Below, piece by piece: positions 7,138 to 14,231 of a DNA stretch of 15,975 nucleotides. Source of the DNA: CAZERD01 sp964515405 (GTDB taxonomy: Bacteria > Campylobacterota_A > Desulfurellia > Desulfurellales > CAZERD01). Numbering within the stretch: position 1 is the first letter of the stretch; each line of letters begins with the position of its first letter. Where the stretch lies: positions 1 to 15,975 of the forward strand of contig CAZERD010000032.1 in assembly GCA_964515405.1 (NCBI GenBank), in the 5' to 3' direction. A model generated the notes under the pieces. The model had not been told where the DNA came from, searched no databases, and saw nothing but the letters and a program-made list of their open reading frames with translations. A program made the translations under genes and the position numbers.

Positions 7138-8087
7138 TTTTTCTTTCGTGACATTTTGTCTTTGTACATTTCCTCGTCAGCTCTTTTTAAAAGGCTTTCA
7201 AGGGAGTCGTCCGGTTTGGCTTCTGCTACACCGTAGGAAAACGATACGGAGAAGACACTTTTTTTGACCCTGAATTTTATTTGTTCCATCCTCTCTCGGA
7301 TTTTCTCCATGGCTCTTTCTGCTGGTTTTTTTTGTGTAGATGGAAACACCATTACGAATTCATCACCGCCGTATCTTATCAATACATCTGTTTGTCTGGT
7401 TTGATTTGTTGCTAATTCTGAGAATTTTATCAATACCGTGTCTCCTGCCCTGTGCCCATAGGTGTCGTTTATATTCTTGAAATTATCAAGATCTATCATA
7501 GATAGTGAGAATACCCTACCGTACCTTCTCAGGTCATAGAGTGCGTCGTTCACTATTTTCTCAAGCATTCTCCTGGAGTATGCACCTGTGAGCCCGTCTC
7601 TTAAGGCCAGTTCGTTGAGATGTTCTATGTATTCCCTTTGTTTCTTTAGTTCCCTCATTGTTTCGTCTAACATGCTGAGAAACATCTCATTTATAAGCTT
7701 CATTCTTTTTATCTCAAGTGAGAGGGTTTCTTTGGCTTTTTTCTCCTCAAGATCACGTATCTTGCGTGTTTTTTTGTCAAACATTTTATAGTTTTCTTGA
7801 GTTTCCTCTATGCTTCCCTGGAGCCTGTTGATATTTTTTCTGGATTTTTCTGCTATTTCCAGTAGTGTTTCCTTTATGACTTCACTTTCTGAGGATGGCG
7901 AGGTGAACCTACTATATATTAGTCTTGTTAGTTCTTCCTCTGGGATATCCATTTCTTTTGCTGTTACCATGAAAGCCTTGAGGTATTCTGCAGGTGTAAA
8001 TATCTGCTTTTCCTTGGAAACCGCATGAAGGGATTTGCTTATGAGGGTATTTAATGTTTCAGGAGTAATGACAGCCCTCCCTGACAA
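7134..8087 (-). CDS. Diguanylate cyclase (coiled coil + GGDEF)
   Basis: The protein makes c-di-GMP from two GTP. An N-terminal region of about 85 residues resembles no domain I know. A long charged coiled coil follows (about 85-165, rich in E, K and R). The GGDEF domain runs from RDGLTGAYSR to the end, with the metal aspartate in MIDLDNFK and an intact GGDEF signature (240-244). An RxxD inhibitory site (RQTD, 231-234) lies at the usual distance, so product inhibition is expected. No membrane segment or receiver domain is seen, so input is probably through the N-terminus or a partner. The start is uncertain: TTG at 8087 opens the frame, but GGGAGGG inside it is spaced for an in-frame ATT at 8069. 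Numbers here follow the TTG. The HD-GYP gene lies 47 bases upstream. Confidence 0.93.
   Translation of the reverse strand: MSGRAVITPETLNTLISKSLHAVSKEKQIFTPAEYLKAFMVTAKEMDIPEEELTRLIYSRFTSPSSESEVIKETLLEIAEKSRKNINRLQGSIEETQENYKMFDKKTRKIRDLEEKKAKETLSLEIKRMKLINEMFLSMLDETMRELKKQREYIEHLNELALRDGLTGAYSRRMLEKIVNDALYDLRRYGRVFSLSMIDLDNFKNINDTYGHRAGDTVLIKFSELATNQTRQTDVLIRYGGDEFVMVFPSTQKKPAERAMEKIRERMEQIKFRVKKSVFSVSFSYGVAEAKPDDSLESLLKRADEEMYKDKMSRKKK
8067..8081 (-). promoter_or_regulatory. Strong ribosome-binding site spaced for an ATT start codon
   Basis: GGGAGGG (8081-8075) is the best Shine-Dalgarno near the start of the GGDEF gene. No ATG, GTG or TTG lies at a workable distance downstream in this frame. 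The codon at the ideal spacing is ATT (8069-8067). AUU starts are known for infC and pcnB in Escherichia coli. If used here, the protein would begin ITPETLN and lose six residues. Confidence 0.4.
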
Positions 8088-8099
8088 ATATCGAAGGAA

Positions 8100-8127
8100 A
8101 TTGTCACATTTTTGAGGGGTATGTCAA
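8100..8127 (-). promoter_or_regulatory. Putative promoter between the HD-GYP and GGDEF genes
   Basis: On the minus strand a perfect TTGACA (8127-8122) is followed after 16 bases by GACAAT (8105-8100), four of six -10 bases. The predicted start, near 8093, would leave about six bases before TTG 8087 or about 24 before ATT 8069. The region also holds an imperfect inverted repeat (TTGACAT against ATGTGACAA) that could be an operator. It would let the cyclase be expressed apart from the HD-GYP gene. Confidence 0.4.
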
Positions 8128-8134
8128 GAAAAAT

Positions 8135-10270
8135 TTAACCGTGGAGGAACAATGTACGCCTTTTTTGTTTTTCCTTTTCCTCTTTTATTCTGTTTCTGAG
8201 CGCGTATATTAGCTCTTCGGCGTCCGAGCCGCAGTCGGGGAACCTTATTATGGCTTTGTATAGGGGGCTGCTGTGGAGATGGCTTAAGGGTTCTTCCCGC
8301 GGGAACTTTGCGGAGATGGATTTTTCTATTTGTATTAGGGTTTGTTTGAGCAGGTTCAGGTTATCTTCCTCGTACATAAATATGAATGAGTCTGCTCCAG
8401 ACCTCATGACGTGGTTTATATGTTTTGAACTCATAAGCTCCTCGGCAAGACACTCTATTATTCTGTTGCCGTACTCTATGGAGTACATGTAGTTTATGTA
8501 GTTTATGTTAACTATATCTACGCACACCATATAAAAGGGTTGTCCTTGGCTTATCATTTCGTTTACGTGGCGTGTAAATACGGATAGCCTTTCTGCACCT
8601 GTCAGGTAATCCTTGGTAAATATGGATAGCCTTACGTTTTCTATTTCCTTCAGGATATCCAGTTCTTCGCTCTCTTGGGATTTTTCAGTAATGCGCATAT
8701 CGTACAGGTGTTTTTTTATTTTTCTGAGAATGGTGGAGTCTAGATGGGAATTAAAAAGTATTTCAATGGCCTCCTCAATGGTATATTCTTTTTTCTCTCT
8801 GTAGGTTCTTTCGCTTGTAAGGGCATCAAATACGTCTGCTATAGCAATTATTCTGGCTCCTTCCTCTATCTCGTTACACTTTAGTCCATCTGGATAACCA
8901 GAGCCATTACACCTTTCATGGTGGTGTTTTATCCAATTGGCGATGGGTTTAAGGAGTTCTACGTCTTTAACTATTTCGTATGACAGAATAGCATGGTACT
9001 TTATGATTCTCATTTCGTTTTTTGAAAGTTTCCCTGGTTTCAGCAGAATATTGTCGGGTATGCCTATTTTCCCTATGTCATGGAGCAGGCCAGCAGTGTA
9101 TATGTAGCTCTGTTGCCTTTCGTCCCATTCGAGTATTTCTGCGATTCTTCTTGCATAATATGCTACCCTTTCCGAATGCCCCTTGGTGTATATATCCCTT
9201 ATCTCTGAGAATTTCATGGTCGAGTGTATGAACTCGCTTTCTGTCTTTGAGAGCAGAGATGAAAGATCACTGAGTCTCCTGTACGCCAGTACGGACAGGG
9301 TTAGATCCGTTCCTATCTTTTGCAGAAATACCCTGTGGTATTTGCTCATCCTGGTTTTCTTTTTAAATCCGAATGCTATTATAGCTACGGGTACGCTATT
9401 TTTCTTTATGAAGACAAACATTCCGCTTGATACACCTAATTCTTTTAGATTGTTTGAAAGTTGGAGATTGTAGGTGGTAATTGCCTCTCCGTAAGGTATG
9501 TAATCCCGAGCTGGGTGTTTAAGCCACAGTTGGTACATAGGCCAAGATTTGACGTAGTTGTTGACTTCATGAAGGAGCACTCTGTATTTGCTTATTGTTG
9601 ATGTTACAGCGTAAATGTTTTCGTCTGGCATGATGAACCCTGCTGTGTCACAGTTTGTTGCCTTCATCACTTCATCCATGCTCTGCATAATCCATTGATC
9701 GAAGGCTTTTTCCTTCGCTTGCTGAAGTCCCCTTATGAGACGGAGGTGGATTTCTTCAGACTCAGAGAGGAGTTTGTTCTTTAGCTTCAGGGTCTCATTT
9801 TCTATGTTTATGGCGATGGTATCTGCTATTGCTCTCAAGTGCTTGAGCTCGGAGGAGGAGAAAGAGTTCACTCGAGTTGTACTGACCGCTTGAAGCCCAC
9901 CCAGTATGCTGCCTCTGTATATGGGAACGCTTATGAGAGATTTGACTCCAGCTTTTATCCATTCTTCTACAGCATTTTCGTACTCTGTGTAGTTTTTTAT
10001 AATAAGCTCCCTGTTGTTCAGGATGGTGTCTTTGAGTGCTCCTGAGAACCCACAGGAGTTGATATCTATTCTATTGGCTATTTCACCTTTTAGATATACG
10101 TTGAAGCCCATTCCTCCACTTGTGATGTACTTGTTTATGTCCACAGTTGCTATTATTGAGAAATCAGCGTGGAAACATTCTGCTATATCTTTCAGCAATT
10201 TGTCGTCCTCGCTGCTTTTGTAGTATCCTGTGACGATCTGTCTCACCAGATTAAGAATTTTTCCTTCCAA
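8135..10270 (-). CDS. GAF-GAF-HD-GYP protein with degenerate C-terminal GGDEF domain
   Basis: This 711-residue soluble protein appears to have two GAF-like sensor domains (about 20-155 and 190-345), an HD-GYP phosphodiesterase domain (about 345-520) and a C-terminal GGDEF-like domain (about 550-700). The HD-GYP site is complete: LLHDIGKIGIPD with H397 and D398, HHHERCNGSGYPDG with GYP at 458-460, then ARIIAIADVFDALTSERTYR. It should therefore hydrolyse c-di-GMP. In the last domain DYLTGAERL is recognisable, but the signature reads GADSF (625-629) instead of GGDEF, so cyclase activity is unlikely; it may bind GTP as an allosteric site. HD-GYP placed before GGDEF is less usual than the reverse. 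The TTG start at 10270 has AAGGAG six bases upstream and a promoter further up. It is the first gene of an operon with a real cyclase. Confidence 0.92.
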   Translation of the reverse strand: MEGKILNLVRQIVTGYYKSSEDDKLLKDIAECFHADFSIIATVDINKYITSGGMGFNVYLKGEIANRIDINSCGFSGALKDTILNNRELIIKNYTEYENAVEEWIKAGVKSLISVPIYRGSILGGLQAVSTTRVNSFSSSELKHLRAIADTIAINIENETLKLKNKLLSESEEIHLRLIRGLQQAKEKAFDQWIMQSMDEVMKATNCDTAGFIMPDENIYAVTSTISKYRVLLHEVNNYVKSWPMYQLWLKHPARDYIPYGEAITTYNLQLSNNLKELGVSSGMFVFIKKNSVPVAIIAFGFKKKTRMSKYHRVFLQKIGTDLTLSVLAYRRLSDLSSLLSKTESEFIHSTMKFSEIRDIYTKGHSERVAYYARRIAEILEWDERQQSYIYTAGLLHDIGKIGIPDNILLKPGKLSKNEMRIIKYHAILSYEIVKDVELLKPIANWIKHHHERCNGSGYPDGLKCNEIEEGARIIAIADVFDALTSERTYREKKEYTIEEAIEILFNSHLDSTILRKIKKHLYDMRITEKSQESEELDILKEIENVRLSIFTKDYLTGAERLSVFTRHVNEMISQGQPFYMVCVDIVNINYINYMYSIEYGNRIIECLAEELMSSKHINHVMRSGADSFIFMYEEDNLNLLKQTLIQIEKSISAKFPREEPLSHLHSSPLYKAIIRFPDCGSDAEELIYALRNRIKEEKEKQKRRTLFLHG

Positions 10271-10276
10271 TGTTTA

Positions 10277-10282
10277 CTCCTT
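10277..10282 (-). promoter_or_regulatory. Ribosome-binding site fixing the TTG start of the HD-GYP gene
   Basis: AAGGAG (10282-10277) lies six bases upstream of the TTG at 10270. No ATG or GTG lies nearby in frame, so this site supports TTG as the real start. Confidence 0.75.
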
Positions 10283-10318
10283 TGCGGGGTTTTAAGGATT
10301 TCTAAGAAAAGCTAACTC

Positions 10319-10346
10319 AGAATACCATTTTTAACATATGTGTCAA
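10319..10346 (-). promoter_or_regulatory. Sigma-70-type promoter of the HD-GYP/GGDEF/thioesterase operon
   Basis: On the minus strand a perfect TTGACA (10346-10341) is followed after 16 bases by TATTCT (10324-10319), four of six -10 bases. The predicted start near 10312 gives a leader of about 40 bases that carries a Shine-Dalgarno, unlike the leaderless-looking minC and queE promoters. Confidence 0.6.
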
Positions 10347-10352
10347 CAGTTG
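10331..10352. repeat. Overlapping inverted repeats in the HD-GYP/ribD divergent region
   Basis: Bases 10331-10346 form an imperfect palindrome (TTAACATATGTGTCAA, 12 of 16 symmetric positions) that covers the -35 box of the HD-GYP promoter. Next to it, 10344-10352 is the perfect small palindrome CAACAGTTG. Together they could be an operator. The arms are short and the bound protein, if any, is unknown. The rest of the 140-base region holds the two promoters and no FMN riboswitch pattern. Confidence 0.3.
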
Positions 10353-10372
10353 GTGTGTATTTTTCGGTTTTA

Positions 10373-10401
10373 TTGACAAAACATGAGGGGTGTAGTAGGT
10401 T
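10373..10401 (+). promoter_or_regulatory. Putative promoter of the riboflavin-pyrimidine operon
   Basis: A perfect TTGACA (10373-10378) is followed after 17 bases by TAGGTT (10396-10401), which matches the -10 consensus weakly (TA at the front, T at the end). The ribD ATG at 10411 is only nine bases further on, so the leader would be about two or three bases. There is no well-placed Shine-Dalgarno. Confidence 0.5.
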
Positions 10402-10410
10402 TTATCCATA

Positions 10411-11508
10411 ATGGGTAAAGACGAATTTTTCATGAGCAAAGCCATAAATCTGGCGAAGCGCTCCTTTTACAAAACCTCCCCCAATCCCCTGGTTGGTGCA
10501 ATTATAGTAAAGAATGGTAGGGTGTTGGGAAAGGGTTATCATAAGAAGTTTGGTATGCCCCATGCTGAGATTGAGGCGATAAGGAGCGTAAAAAACAAAC
10601 AGGAACTGAAGGGTGCAACCCTGTATGTTAATTTGGAACCTTGTAATCACCATGGGAAGACACCCCCTTGCTCTGAGGCTATTATAGAGAGTGGAATAGG
10701 CAGAGTTGTGATAGGCATGAGAGACCCAAATCCCGTAGCGCGGGGTGGAGTTGAGAGGTTGAGGGATGCCTCCATTGATGTGGAGGTAGGCGTTCTTGAG
10801 AGAGAATGCAGGAAGCTCAATGAGGTGTTTATAACCAATGTAGTACATGAAAGGCCGTTTTTTGTAATGAAAGCTGCCATGCTTCTTAATGGTGCTATAG
10901 CGGTTAAGGGTGGGGTGTCCAAGTGGATAACTTCCCAGGAGTCTCTCAGGTATGCACAGAGGCTCAGGGGTATGTATGATGGAGTGCTTGTTGGTGTAAA
11001 CACTATAATTATGGATGATCCCATGTTGACCTGCAGGCTTAGAGGATATAAGCAACCCAGGAGGATAGTTCTTGATACTAATTTAAGGGTTCCTGTTTCC
11101 GCTAAAATTTTCGCCAAGTTCCCGGAGAATGTGTATGTACTGTGTTCGGACCACTCGGACGATAAAAAGAGAAAGACTCTTATGGCCATGGGGGTGAATG
11201 TGGTGGTTCTGAAGGACCGTAAAGGTGTATTTGATCCTGTGAATCTGAGTCGTAGGCTTTTTGAGTTGGGTATATACTCTGTGCTTGTTGAGGGTGGAAG
11301 CAGGGTGCATGGTTATTTTGTGGATAACAAGATGTATGATAAGGCCTACCTCTTTTTTGCACCGAGAATATGTGGTTCCTATGGTTCTTTTAATGTGGTG
11401 GGTTCTGAAGCCCCTTCAAGCTTGGGAGCCGCTGAAAAGTTGATTGAGGCCACATGCAAAAGAGTGGGGGATGATTTTCTCCTAGAGGGCTATTTTAAAG
11501 ATGTTTAG
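10411..11508 (+). CDS. ribD: Bifunctional riboflavin biosynthesis deaminase/reductase RibD
   Basis: RibD carries out the second and third steps after GTP cyclohydrolase II: deamination of the diaminopyrimidine, then NADPH-dependent reduction of the ribose. The 365-residue protein has the N-terminal deaminase domain with the zinc site H51-A-E53, C78 and C87 (HAEIEA, EPCNHHGKTPPC). The C-terminal reductase domain starts near residue 148 (VMKAAMLLNGAIA) and holds VGVNTIIMDDPMLTCR and LVEGGSRVHGYF. Both halves look complete. The ATG at 10411 fits the family N-terminus (DEFFMSKAINLAKRS) and has no Shine-Dalgarno; a promoter ends nine bases before it. ribE begins inside its last codons, an overlap of 8 bases. 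Confidence 0.97.
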   Translation: MGKDEFFMSKAINLAKRSFYKTSPNPLVGAIIVKNGRVLGKGYHKKFGMPHAEIEAIRSVKNKQELKGATLYVNLEPCNHHGKTPPCSEAIIESGIGRVVIGMRDPNPVARGGVERLRDASIDVEVGVLERECRKLNEVFITNVVHERPFFVMKAAMLLNGAIAVKGGVSKWITSQESLRYAQRLRGMYDGVLVGVNTIIMDDPMLTCRLRGYKQPRRIVLDTNLRVPVSAKIFAKFPENVYVLCSDHSDDKKRKTLMAMGVNVVVLKDRKGVFDPVNLSRRLFELGIYSVLVEGGSRVHGYFVDNKMYDKAYLFFAPRICGSYGSFNVVGSEAPSSLGAAEKLIEATCKRVGDDFLLEGYFKDV

Positions 11509-12136
11509 CGGTATTATAGAGGAAACAGGCAGGGTAAAGCATCTTACAGGAGTATCCAGAGGAGCCGAGATATGTATTGAATGTAAAACTGTGCTTGAGG
11601 ATACTTCCGTTGGCGATAGTATTTCTGTCAATGGTGTGTGTTTGACGGTGAATAGGATGGATGATGGAGTGTTCTGGGCGGATGTATCCTTTGAAACGCT
11701 TGCGAGAAGCAATATAGGTTATTTGGGATCTGGGAGTGTTGTTAATCTTGAAAGGGCTATAAAGGTTGGAGGAAGAGTGGGGGGGCATTTTGTACTGGGT
11801 CACGTTGATGGAGTTTTCCGATTGGTCTCACTTGAAAGGAGAGGTGAATTTTTCTCAATGAGGATTGAGGTTGATGATAAATGGAGAAGATACTGTGTGG
11901 AAAAGGGTTCTGTTGCTGTTGATGGGATAAGTTTAACTGTGTCTTCTGTTTCTTCGGTCTGGTTTGAGTGTGTGGTTATACCTCATACGTTTGATTTCAC
12001 TAACCTGAGATTTCGTAGGGTGGGTGATGGTGTCAATGTGGAGTTTGATATAATAGCCAAGTATGTGAAGTCCTTTGTCACGGATGGAGGCGACATGTAT
12101 GATCTGTTGAAAAAGAGTGGGTTTATAGGAGCTTGA
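11501..12136 (+). CDS. ribE: Riboflavin synthase, alpha-type
   Basis: The enzyme dismutates two 6,7-dimethyl-8-ribityllumazine molecules to riboflavin and the starting pyrimidine. The 211-residue protein begins with the family hallmark MFSGIIEETG and shows two lumazine-binding repeats: the first has SVNGVCLTV near residue 45, the second GHFVLGHVDG and AVDGISLTV. Each active site forms between neighbouring repeats of a trimer. The start overlaps ribD by 8 bases without a strong Shine-Dalgarno, so coupled translation is likely, and the stop lies one base before ribBA. The symbol ribE follows the naming used in Bacillus and many genome projects; in Escherichia coli this enzyme is called RibC. 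Confidence 0.97.
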   Translation: MFSGIIEETGRVKHLTGVSRGAEICIECKTVLEDTSVGDSISVNGVCLTVNRMDDGVFWADVSFETLARSNIGYLGSGSVVNLERAIKVGGRVGGHFVLGHVDGVFRLVSLERRGEFFSMRIEVDDKWRRYCVEKGSVAVDGISLTVSSVSSVWFECVVIPHTFDFTNLRFRRVGDGVNVEFDIIAKYVKSFVTDGGDMYDLLKKSGFIGA

Positions 12137-12137
12137 T

Positions 12138-13343
12138 ATGTTCTGTTCTGTTGAGGAAGCTATTAGTGAAATAAAATCTGGCAAGATGGTGATAATGGTG
12201 GATGATGAGGATAGAGAAAACGAGGGGGATCTTGTTATAGCTGCTCAGTTTGTAACACCTGAGGTTATAAATTTTATGTCTAAACATGGGAGGGGCCTGA
12301 TTTGCCTGCCAATGGATAAAGAGCTTGTTGAAAGGCTTGGACTCGATTTGATGACTGTTGATGAGAATGATAAGTTCAAGACAGCCTTTACTGTTTCTAT
12401 AGATGCTCATCCCATGTATGGAGTCACTACAGGTATATCCGCCTATGATAGGGCTACGACGGTTCAGGTGGCCATAAGACCAAATGCTAAGCCTGATGAT
12501 GTTGTGAGGCCTGGGCATGTCTTTCCGCTTGTTGCGAAGGAGGGAGGAGTCTTGATCAGGACTGGTCATACGGAGGGGAGTGTTGATTTGATGAAGCTTG
12601 CTGGCCTCATCCCTGCTGCGGTGATATGCGAGATAATGAATGAAGATGGTACAATGGCAAGGCGTCCGCAGCTTGAAGAGATGGCGAGGAAGCATGGCCT
12701 GAAGATAGTAACAATAGCGAGTATAGTGAACTACCGGATGCAGCATGAGAAGCTTGTGTACCGGGTAGCGGAGGCTGATTTGCCAACAAAGTACGGGCAT
12801 TTTAGGATAATTGTGTATAAGAACAGGATAGACGATTACGAGCATGTCGCCTTGGTGAAGGGAACAGTCAAGAGAGACGAGGCCGTACTTGTTAGGGTAC
12901 ATTCTTCCTGTGTGACGGGTGATATATTAGGTTCGCTTAGGTGCGATTGTGGGGACCAGCTTCATGCGGCCATGAGGATGGTGGAGAAAGAAGGGAAAGG
13001 TGTTGTACTGTACATGCAACAGGAGGGTAGAGGCATAGGTCTTTCCAATAAGATCAAAGCTTATGCACTTCAGGATCAGGGTTATGATACTGTTGAGGCA
13101 AATATAAAACTGGGTTTTAAGCCTGATCTTAGAAACTATGGTATAGGGGCTCAGATACTTGTTGATCTGGGTCTCAGGAAGATGAGGCTTCTCACCAATA
13201 ATCCAAAAAAGATAGTGGCTCTGAGTGGTTACGGTCTTGAGGTTGTGGATAGGGTTCCTATTGAAATAGAGCCCAACGAGGTGAATAAATCATATCTCGA
13301 GACTAAGAAACATAAATTGGGCCACATGCTAAAAAACGTTTGA
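12138..13343 (+). CDS. ribBA: Bifunctional DHBP synthase / GTP cyclohydrolase II
   Basis: This 401-residue fusion supplies both starting materials of riboflavin. The N-terminal half (about 1-200) is 3,4-dihydroxy-2-butanone-4-phosphate synthase, with the acidic metal site DDEDRENEGDL near residue 22 and GHVFPLVAKEGGV plus RTGHTEGSVDL. The C-terminal half is GTP cyclohydrolase II, with zinc ligands C258, C269 and C271 (SSCVTGDILGSLRCDCGDQL) and the catalytic QEGRGIGL. Both halves look active. AGGAG lies upstream of the ATG, which follows the ribE stop after one base. The stop runs into the ribosome-binding site of ribH. GTP cyclohydrolase II is the committed step. Confidence 0.97.
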   Translation: MFCSVEEAISEIKSGKMVIMVDDEDRENEGDLVIAAQFVTPEVINFMSKHGRGLICLPMDKELVERLGLDLMTVDENDKFKTAFTVSIDAHPMYGVTTGISAYDRATTVQVAIRPNAKPDDVVRPGHVFPLVAKEGGVLIRTGHTEGSVDLMKLAGLIPAAVICEIMNEDGTMARRPQLEEMARKHGLKIVTIASIVNYRMQHEKLVYRVAEADLPTKYGHFRIIVYKNRIDDYEHVALVKGTVKRDEAVLVRVHSSCVTGDILGSLRCDCGDQLHAAMRMVEKEGKGVVLYMQQEGRGIGLSNKIKAYALQDQGYDTVEANIKLGFKPDLRNYGIGAQILVDLGLRKMRLLTNNPKKIVALSGYGLEVVDRVPIEIEPNEVNKSYLETKKHKLGHMLKNV

Positions 13344-13351
13344 GGTGTAGA

Positions 13352-13813
13352 ATGAAGATTATAGAGGGGAATATCGATGCTAAGGGGTTAAGGATTGCCA
13401 TTGTTGTAAGCAGGTTCAACAGTTTTATTACCGAGAAGCTTGTGGAGGGTGCTGTTGATTCGTTCAAGAGGCATGGGGGGGATGGGGATAATCTGACTGT
13501 AATAAAGGTCCCCGGTGCATATGAGATCCCTATGTGTCTTTCACGAATAGTGGATAAGGAGGAGTTTGACGGTTTTCTGTGTCTTGGTGCTGTTATAAGG
13601 GGTTCAACGCCGCACTTTGATTACATAGCTTCGGAGACAGCCAAGGGCATAGCACAAATATCCTTAAGGAGCAAAAAACCGGTAGCTTTCGGTGTTTTGA
13701 CGACGGATACAATAGAGCAGGCCATAGAAAGGGCTGGTACGAAAATGGGCAACAAAGGCTTTGAGTCTATGAGTGCACTGCTTGAAATGATTCATCTTTA
13801 TAGATCTCTGTAG
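13352..13813 (+). CDS. ribH: 6,7-dimethyl-8-ribityllumazine synthase
   Basis: RibH condenses dihydroxybutanone phosphate (from RibBA) with the pyrimidine from the RibD branch to give the substrate of RibE. The 153-residue protein has the usual order of motifs: IAIVVSRFNSFIT near the start, VPGAYEIP, CLGAVIRGSTPHFDYI with the catalytic-region histidine, and PVAFGVLTTDTIEQA. It probably forms pentamers or a 60-subunit shell, as is known for the family. I chose the ATG at 13352, with GAGGTG just upstream, over the in-frame TTG at 13340, which would add four residues. Its stop is one base before nusB. Confidence 0.97.
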   Translation: MKIIEGNIDAKGLRIAIVVSRFNSFITEKLVEGAVDSFKRHGGDGDNLTVIKVPGAYEIPMCLSRIVDKEEFDGFLCLGAVIRGSTPHFDYIASETAKGIAQISLRSKKPVAFGVLTTDTIEQAIERAGTKMGNKGFESMSALLEMIHLYRSL

Positions 13814-13814
13814 G

Positions 13815-14231
13815 ATGGGTAGAAGAGCGGCGAGAGTAGCAGCGGTGCAGTACATATACTCCTTGAATTTTAATCCTTCCATGGGGTTTGATGAATTTGT
13901 GGACATGACAGGGGCTCCGAAGAAGGAATGTGATATTGATTTTTGTAAGAGGTTGATTGAATGTGTTGAATCCAGGAGGAATGAATTGAATGCTCTTCTG
14001 TCAAGGCATATAGTCCCGAAGTCAAAACAAACCCCTATGGTTGAGCGTTCTATACTTGAGGTCGGGTTGTGTGAGATGCTGTATGTTGGAGATGCGGAGG
14101 AAAAGGTCGTTATAAATGAATATATTGAAGTGGCGAAGTCGCTGGGAGAAGAGGGGGCTAAGGCTTTCGTCAACGCAGTGTTGGATGCCGTCAGGAGGGA
14201 GTATGAAGGAAAGGCTGATAGTAGCGCTTGA
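13815..14231 (+). CDS. nusB: Transcription antitermination factor NusB
   Basis: NusB binds boxA RNA together with NusE (S10) in antitermination complexes on rRNA operons. The 138-residue all-helical protein begins RRAARVAAVQYIYSLNF, typical of NusB, and ends with the conserved VVINEYIEVAKSLGEEGAKAFVNAVLDAV. ribH followed by nusB is a common gene order in bacteria. The start lies one base after the ribH stop with no clear Shine-Dalgarno, so coupling is likely. pyrF starts within its last 29 bases. The middle of the protein is divergent, but the length is normal. Confidence 0.93.
   Translation: MGRRAARVAAVQYIYSLNFNPSMGFDEFVDMTGAPKKECDIDFCKRLIECVESRRNELNALLSRHIVPKSKQTPMVERSILEVGLCEMLYVGDAEEKVVINEYIEVAKSLGEEGAKAFVNAVLDAVRREYEGKADSSA
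14193..14200 (+). promoter_or_regulatory. Ribosome-binding site of pyrF inside nusB
   Basis: AGGAGGGA lies just before the ATG at 14203 and within the nusB coding region. It is one of the strongest Shine-Dalgarno sequences in the window and decides the pyrF start against an in-frame upstream ATG at 14116. Confidence 0.8.

Noticed and set aside
14116..14202. Upstream in-frame ATG for pyrF at 14116
   Set aside because: The added 29 residues lie inside nusB, do not resemble PyrF, and the ATG at 14203 has a strong ribosome-binding site.
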